A stretch of 64,000 bases of DNA from Oscillospiraceae bacterium (lineage in GTDB: Bacteria; Bacillota; Clostridia; Oscillospirales; CAG-272), in NCBI GenBank assembly GCA_015063805.1, contig SVTK01000003.1, positions 95,802 through 159,801 of the forward strand, read 5' to 3'. The notes under the pieces are model-generated. The model saw only the letters and a list, made by a program, of their open reading frames with translations. It was not told where the DNA came from and ran no database searches. The position numbers were made by a program, and so were the translations under genes. Below are positions 57,098 to 64,000 of this stretch, piece after piece (position 1 is the first letter of the stretch; each line of letters begins with the position of its first letter).

Positions 57098-58063
57098 ATG
57101 ACGAATACAAAATCTGCGGTTAAGCCCGCAAAGAAGAGAAAGCGCTACGCTTCTCTGGATAAGCGCAAGTCCCGTGCGGGATGGTTCTTTGTCCTCCCCT
57201 TCGTGCTTAGCTTCCTTATCCTGTATGTCCCGATTATCTTCGAGTCAATTCGCCTCAGCTTTTATCGCATGAGACCTATCATCGGCGGCGGCTTCGAGCT
57301 GGAACCGGTTGGTTTTCTGAACTACCAGGAAGCGCTCTTCGTTGACCCTGACTTCGTCAGAACCCTGACCAGCGGTCTGCAGCAGCTCGCCTTCGATATT
57401 CCCGCAATCGTTATCTTCTCGCTCTTTATGGCAGTGCTGCTCAACCAGAAGATGGTTGGCCGTGCCGCATTCCGCGCAATCTTCTTTATCCCTGTTATCC
57501 TGTCCACCGGTCTGATGGAGTCCATCGATGCGCAGAACACCCTGAACGAGTACATGGATTCTGCCAGCGGTATCAACGACGGTTCGGGAGAAAGCGTGGC
57601 TACCGACCTTGTATCAGCGTTGGACGTTGAACGATTGTTCGCCAACATGAAGGTCGGTACAGAGCTGGTAACCTACGTTACTACCATGATTAACAATATC
57701 TACAATATTGTTAACCGTTCCGGCGTACAGATGCTGATCTTCCTCGCCGGTCTGCAGTCTATTTCTACCGCGATCTATGAGTCCTGTCAGATCGACGGTG
57801 CAAGCGCATGGGAAACCTTCTGGAAGATTACTTTCCCGATGATCAGTCCCATGATCCTGGTAAACGGCATTTATACCATCATCGACTCCTTCACCACCGA
57901 GTCCAACCAAGTCATGACCTTCATTTCCGGAATTTACAATACCACCGACGGTAACGTAATTTCTTCGGCAATGTCCTGGATGTACTTCCTGATTGTCATG
58001 CTGATCATCGCTGTGGTGGCAGGTATCATGTCGGCATATGTCTTCTACCAGAGAAGGGATTAA
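57098..58063 (+). CDS. Sugar ABC transporter permease, MalF type (pair 2)
   Basis: 321 residues. A basic N-terminus (KPAKKRKRYASLDKRKSRAGW) is followed by six hydrophobic segments; the EAA loop is YESCQIDGASAWETFWKITFPMISP. An insertion of about 45 residues (MDSASGINDGSGESVATDLV...) between helices is longer than in pair 1. The ATG at 57098 follows GAGAGG; GTG at 57092 is less likely. It is distinct from pair 1, so the operon encodes two translocation channels. Confidence 0.92.
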   Translation: MTNTKSAVKPAKKRKRYASLDKRKSRAGWFFVLPFVLSFLILYVPIIFESIRLSFYRMRPIIGGGFELEPVGFLNYQEALFVDPDFVRTLTSGLQQLAFDIPAIVIFSLFMAVLLNQKMVGRAAFRAIFFIPVILSTGLMESIDAQNTLNEYMDSASGINDGSGESVATDLVSALDVERLFANMKVGTELVTYVTTMINNIYNIVNRSGVQMLIFLAGLQSISTAIYESCQIDGASAWETFWKITFPMISPMILVNGIYTIIDSFTTESNQVMTFISGIYNTTDGNVISSAMSWMYFLIVMLIIAVVAGIMSAYVFYQRRD

Positions 58064-58075
58064 GGAGGGGAAACA

Positions 58076-59134
58076 ATGGACGCACAAAATATGCAAAAAG
58101 CCCCCGCGGTCATGAAAGAAACCAAGAACAAGATCAAGGTTGAGTTTGAGAGAACTCCCCTTAAGGAAAGACTGAAGGCGAAGTTCATCTCCACCTTCTT
58201 CCTGCAGAAGTTCGTTTGGTTCATCTTCCGCTTTGTTCTTCTTCTCGGTATCTCTTACGTTATCCTCTTCCCCTTCTTCTCGAAGATTGCAGGTTCCTTC
58301 ATGGCGCCTGAGGATTTCGTAGACGTTACGGTTCGACTGATCCCCAAGCACTTCACCCTGGATATGTACAAGGCAGTTGTTACTGAGCTGGGCTATCTGG
58401 AAGCTTTCTGGAACACCCTTCTTCTCTCGGTTTCCACCGCGCTGATCCAGACCTTCGTCTGCTGCCTGGTTGCTTACGGTCTTGCAAAGTTTAAGTTCAA
58501 GGGTAATGCACTGGTCTTCCTTGCAGTGATCCTGACCATGGTCGTGCCGCACCAGACCCTGCAGCTCTCCCTGTTCATGAAGTTCCGTTATTTTGACATT
58601 TTCGGTATCTTCAAACTCCTGGGTGGCGGCGTTACTGAGTCGATCAGCCTTCTCCCCTTCACCGATCTGAACCTGACCAACACCTTCTGGCCTCTGATTA
58701 TCATGTCTATCGGTGCGCTGGGCTTTAAGAACGGTCTGTACATCTTCATGCTGCGTCAGTTCTTCCGCGGCGTGCCGGATGAACTTGAGGAGTCGGCCTA
58801 CATCGACGGTTCGGGTACTCTCCGTACCTTCATCCAGATCATCCTTCCCCTGTCGGTGCCCATGATGATCACGGTATTCCTGTTCGCCTTCTCCTGGCAG
58901 TGGACTGACGACTTCTATACCACGCTCTTCTTTACCACCACTAAGACCACGCTGATGCCCGACATTATCAGCATTCCGAAATCCCTGCAGACCAACTACG
59001 CAGGCCAGAACCTGTATTACGCTGCAATTCGTAATACCTGCGGTATCATGATCATCCTTCCTTTGGTGGTTATGTACCTCTTCTGCCAGCGTTACCTCAT
59101 TCAGGGTATCGAGCGCTCGGGTATCACCGGCTAA
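58076..59134 (+). CDS. Sugar ABC transporter permease, MalG type (pair 2)
   Basis: 352 residues, longer than pair 1 because of a 45-residue basic/acidic N-terminal extension before the first helix. The EAA loop is EESAYIDGSGTLRTFIQIILPLSVP, followed by FLFAFSWQWTDDF. AAGGAGGGG precedes the ATG. It is the last gene of the operon and is followed by a strong terminator. Confidence 0.92.
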   Translation: MDAQNMQKAPAVMKETKNKIKVEFERTPLKERLKAKFISTFFLQKFVWFIFRFVLLLGISYVILFPFFSKIAGSFMAPEDFVDVTVRLIPKHFTLDMYKAVVTELGYLEAFWNTLLLSVSTALIQTFVCCLVAYGLAKFKFKGNALVFLAVILTMVVPHQTLQLSLFMKFRYFDIFGIFKLLGGGVTESISLLPFTDLNLTNTFWPLIIMSIGALGFKNGLYIFMLRQFFRGVPDELEESAYIDGSGTLRTFIQIILPLSVPMMITVFLFAFSWQWTDDFYTTLFFTTTKTTLMPDIISIPKSLQTNYAGQNLYYAAIRNTCGIMIILPLVVMYLFCQRYLIQGIERSGITG

Positions 59135-59167
59135 TCGTAAACCTTCGCAGAATTTGTTCTGCACCCC

Positions 59168-59198
59168 ACAGGGCGGACTTCGGTCCGCCCTGTTTTTT
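59168..59198 (+). terminator. Intrinsic terminator of the glycan-uptake operon
   Basis: 11-bp stem ACAGGGCGGAC / GTCCGCCCTGT with a TTCG tetraloop (59168-59193), followed by T6. Confidence 0.95.
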
Positions 59199-59204
59199 GA
59201 TTGC

Positions 59205-59233
59205 TTGATTTTTGTTTGGCTGTGTGATATAAT
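59205..59233 (+). promoter_or_regulatory. Promoter of the SGNH lipoprotein
   Basis: TTGATT (59205-59210), 17-bp spacer, TATAAT (59228-59233), placed right behind the operon terminator. Confidence 0.82.
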
Positions 59234-59268
59234 GGAAAAAATGAAAAAGCAGAAAAGGGGAAATTCCT

Positions 59269-60846
59269 GTGAAAAAAATATTTGCCGTGATGTTGATTGC
59301 ATGTGTTTTGGTTCATTTGTTTGGCGCTTGCAGCGGCAAATTGGATGGTTCTGTCGCCACAACTGCCGAGCCGACCGTCGCCACAACAGCTGAACCTGCC
59401 GCCACAACAGCTGAACCTACCGCCACAACAGCCGAACCTGCCGCCACAACAGCCGAACCTGCCGCCACAACAGCTGAACCTGCCGCCACAACAGCTGAAC
59501 CTGCCGCCACAACTGCCGAACCTGCCGCCACAACAGCTGAACTTGCCGCCACAACAGCCGAACCTGCCGCCACAACAGCCGAACCGGCCGCTACGACAGC
59601 CGAACCTGCCGCCACAACAGCTGAACCTGCCGCCACAACAGCCGAACCTGCCGCCACAACAGCTGAACCTGCCGCCACAACAGCCGAACCTGCCGCCACA
59701 ACAGCCGAACCGGTCGCTACGACAGCCGAACCTGCCGCCACAACTGCTGAGTTGGATCCTGACACAGAGGTTTTTCTCGCTGAACAGGGGAAGACGGATT
59801 ACATGATTGTGTGTCCGAAAAAATCTCAGGCTTTTGTCAAAGATGCGGGGAAAACGCTTTGCGACGCAATCAGTAAAAAATATAATGTGGATTTTGTGCT
59901 GCGGGATGATACGGCAGAAGAATCCGGTGACGGTGTCTGCGAAATTCTGATCGGTGCAACCAACAGAAAAGAAAGCCGAGAAGTCCTTGAAACGCTTGAG
60001 CCTGGTGAATACAAAGTGTGTCTCATGGGGAATAAGCTGGTTATGATCGGCTCCAATGATTACCTCACCTCCATTGCGGTTGAATCTTTTATTCACTCCG
60101 TTGTTGACCCCGCCGACAATACACACCTTGCAATATCCGCCGACTATTTTCTTCACCAAACACAAGCAGATTTTTACAGTGTTTTGGACGGCATTACCTT
60201 GTATGCCATGGGGGACAGTTATTTCGGTGGTTCAATCATAGGGAAGCGGAACACATGGGTAAATCTGCTGGGCGAAAAATATGCGATGCATTATGTAAAT
60301 TACGGCATTGGCGGAAGTACCATGGCCAATTATATAACCTCGAACTACCCAATGGTTGAGCGCTTCACCACGATGGAGAAGGGGGATGCCGATGTGATTC
60401 TTCTTGAGGGAGGGCGAAATGATCGCACGTTTGCGACTCCTCTTGGCAGGATTGATTCGCGAGAACCTCAAACTTTCAGGGGTGCGATCAATATCATGCT
60501 TGACAGCATGCTGGATACCTATCCCAATGCGTTGATTATCCTGATTACACCTTGGAATTCGGCTGGAAGGGTCGCAGAGACCGGACTTGGTAATGTGGAT
60601 TATGCAAACGCGATGCGAAGTATCGTGAAGTACCGCAATGATGACAGGATTGTATGTCTCTATGCGGCAGATCCGAAAGTCACAGGTGTCAATATGATCG
60701 ATAAAAATTTTCGGGCGCAGTACTGTATTGGGCCAAGTGATGAAAGTCATCTCAACGAAGAGGGCATGAGGCTGGTTCTGCCTTATATGGAGCGTTTTAT
60801 TGCCGCAGAACTTGCAAAATTCAAAGGTGTTTCTCTTGATGGCTGA
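59269..60846 (+). CDS. Lipoprotein SGNH/GDSL hydrolase with heptad-repeat spacer
   Basis: 525 residues. GTG start with AAAAGGGG upstream. The signal peptide ends FGAC (lipobox, Cys21). Residues 29-162 are 19 copies of AATTAEP-like heptads, probably an extended and perhaps glycosylated stalk through the wall. The rest contains an SGNH esterase domain: catalytic Ser317 in MGDSYFGG, GGRNDR as block III/IV, and D491/H494 in DESHLNEEG. Such enzymes deacylate polysaccharides or peptidoglycan. A domain of about 140 residues between stalk and hydrolase resembles the small N-terminal domain seen in similar clostridial hydrolases. Confidence 0.88.
   Translation: MKKIFAVMLIACVLVHLFGACSGKLDGSVATTAEPTVATTAEPAATTAEPTATTAEPAATTAEPAATTAEPAATTAEPAATTAEPAATTAELAATTAEPAATTAEPAATTAEPAATTAEPAATTAEPAATTAEPAATTAEPAATTAEPVATTAEPAATTAELDPDTEVFLAEQGKTDYMIVCPKKSQAFVKDAGKTLCDAISKKYNVDFVLRDDTAEESGDGVCEILIGATNRKESREVLETLEPGEYKVCLMGNKLVMIGSNDYLTSIAVESFIHSVVDPADNTHLAISADYFLHQTQADFYSVLDGITLYAMGDSYFGGSIIGKRNTWVNLLGEKYAMHYVNYGIGGSTMANYITSNYPMVERFTTMEKGDADVILLEGGRNDRTFATPLGRIDSREPQTFRGAINIMLDSMLDTYPNALIILITPWNSAGRVAETGLGNVDYANAMRSIVKYRNDDRIVCLYAADPKVTGVNMIDKNFRAQYCIGPSDESHLNEEGMRLVLPYMERFIAAELAKFKGVSLDG
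59353..59754 (+). repeat. 21-bp in-frame tandem repeat (19 units)
   Basis: Units of GCCACAACAGCYGAACCT plus GCC encode AATTAEP. Nineteen copies; eighteen are 7 codons and one is 8. Only a few substitutions (Leu for Pro, Val/Thr for Ala) occur, so the array is likely to change length by slippage or recombination. Confidence 0.95.
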
Positions 60847-60851
60847 TCAAT

Positions 60852-60892
60852 AAAAAAACATTTCCGTTGAATTCTCAACGGAAATGTTTTTT
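60852..60892. terminator. Bidirectional terminator
   Basis: Long stem AAAAAACATTTCCGTTGA / TCAACGGAAATGTTTTTT (about 60853-60870 and 60875-60892) between the convergent SGNH gene and alaS. Confidence 0.92.
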
Positions 60893-60915
60893 ATTTAGAT
60901 TAAAAATTCTGGAAA

Positions 60916-63546
<2,631 letters not shown>

Positions 63547-63590
63547 AGTTGTATACCATAACCTTTCTGGTTGATTTCCATAGATATTTT

Positions 63591-63619
63591 ATTATATCAT
63601 TCCTGCCGAAAAAAGTCAA
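63591..63619 (-). promoter_or_regulatory. Promoter of alaS
   Basis: Minus strand TTGACT (63619-63614), 17-bp spacer, TATAAT (63596-63591). Confidence 0.85.
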
Positions 63620-63688
63620 GTAATTGCGGGAAATATCCCTTTTACCTTTTGTGCTGATAAAATAATCTTCGTCGATTTCACCAACACC

Positions 63689-63717
63689 TTGAAATATTCA
63701 TAACTATATTGTATAAT
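63689..63717 (+). promoter_or_regulatory. Promoter of the terminal acetyltransferase gene
   Basis: TTGAAA (63689-63694), 17-bp spacer, TATAAT (63712-63717), in a strongly AT-rich stretch. Confidence 0.65.
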
Positions 63718-63855
63718 AGATAATAGATTTAATATAGAATTTTTTGAAAGTTTTTGCGTCTAAATATACACAGTCACGATAAAAAACTGGCATCCTTATG
63801 ATATTCTGAATATGTAAAAGAGTTCGTAAAACTTGAATTTGACGGAGGAATCATT

Positions 63856-64000
63856 ATGGAAATATCTATTTGTAAACTGACTATTGAATTATTGGATGAT
63901 TGGTTATCTTATTTTGATAACGATGCCTTTTCGGACAATGATGAATGGTGTGGATGTTATTGTATGTGCTATCATTGGGATAGCGAGTTGGAAAAGAAAC
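63856..64000 (+). CDS. GNAT family N-acetyltransferase (partial, 5' end)
   Basis: Only about 48 codons are in the window. ATG at 63856 with ACGGAGGA upstream. The visible N-terminus (MEISICKLTIELLDDWLSYF, then NDAFSDNDEWCGCYCMCYHW) matches a clostridial GNAT subgroup that starts with the same FFD...AFSDN.EW.GCYC..YH pattern. The acetyl-CoA motif lies beyond the edge. Base composition is clearly more AT-rich than the rest of the window, which suggests transfer. Confidence 0.75.
   Translation, partial: MEISICKLTIELLDDWLSYFDNDAFSDNDEWCGCYCMCYHWDSELEKK

Noticed and set aside
47044..57110. Several open frames of 600-1,000 codons on the minus strand across the glycan-uptake operon
   Set aside because: Shadow frames of the plus-strand genes; no start signals and His/Val/Gln-rich products without motifs.
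59353..59754. Regular short repeats considered as a CRISPR array
   Set aside because: Units are contiguous without spacers and code in frame for AATTAEP; it is a coding minisatellite.
63547..63620. T-box leader upstream of alaS
   Set aside because: The promoter is only about 45-50 nt from the start codon, too short for a T-box, and the conserved TGG-containing bulge is absent.

Overview
The window comes from a spore-forming, low-to-mid GC Gram-positive bacterium of the class Clostridia, most likely a gut Oscillospirales or Christensenellales relative. The evidence is SpoVG, a SipL-like spore-coat protein with a LysM tail, an S-layer (SLH) protein, GTP-dependent PEPCK, split transketolase, ferredoxin-dependent indolepyruvate oxidoreductase and an ECF folate transporter behind a tetrahydrofolate riboswitch. 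Ribosome binding sites are strong (GGAGG type), and most promoters are near-consensus sigma-A sites with 17-bp spacers, which makes start and operon calls fairly secure. No species assignment is possible from the sequence alone.

Layout. 1-9.8 kb is mostly housekeeping: a heterodimeric ABC exporter (leftward), a lipid kinase overlapping a small phosphodiesterase, spoVG divergent from murC, a YerC-methyltransferase-Hsp33 cluster, tRNA-Gln and two small membrane proteins. 9.8-20.2 kb is an accessory metabolic island. It holds a carbon-nitrogen hydrolase fused to a glycerophosphodiesterase, an MFS carrier, a ceramidase-like hydrolase, an OPA-type organophosphate carrier, a SorC-regulated 2-hydroxyacid dehydrogenase/class II aldolase pair and an M42 peptidase. 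In its middle sits a chimeric scar joining the promoter and 5' end of the peptidase gene to the 3' end of the MFS gene, a trace of past duplication or rearrangement. 20.2-25 kb has a phosphopantetheinyl transferase, the THF riboswitch with folT, split transketolase and an EEP-family hydrolase. 25-29.3 kb is an aryl-CoA ligase/iorAB/ACT operon for fermenting aromatic 2-oxoacids. 29.4-37 kb carries an XRE regulator divergent from a BspA-like lipoprotein, an orphan and divergent type II topoisomerase B subunit, a YbaK deacylase, PEPCK and a membrane protein. 37-41.6 kb is a 1,442-residue S-layer protein behind a leader that can fold in alternative ways. 41.9-45.9 kb has the SipL-like protein (possible SigE promoter), an RlmI-type methyltransferase and ROK glucokinase.

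46.5-59.1 kb is the most unusual unit: a single rightward 12-kb operon with a leader of about 480 nt. It encodes a very large solute-binding protein with carbohydrate-binding-like N-terminal modules and no lipobox, two separate pairs of sugar ABC permeases, an NHL-propeller/TPR/YIP1 membrane protein and a 1,019-residue secreted DUF5696-like protein. No ATPase gene is present. I read it as a glycan capture, processing and uptake machine whose substrate is unknown. It is followed by a lipoprotein SGNH hydrolase with a 19-copy AATTAEP spacer, alaS (leftward) and the start of a GNAT acetyltransferase.

Limits: all family calls are from reading motifs by eye. No database search, RNA folding or alignment program was run.
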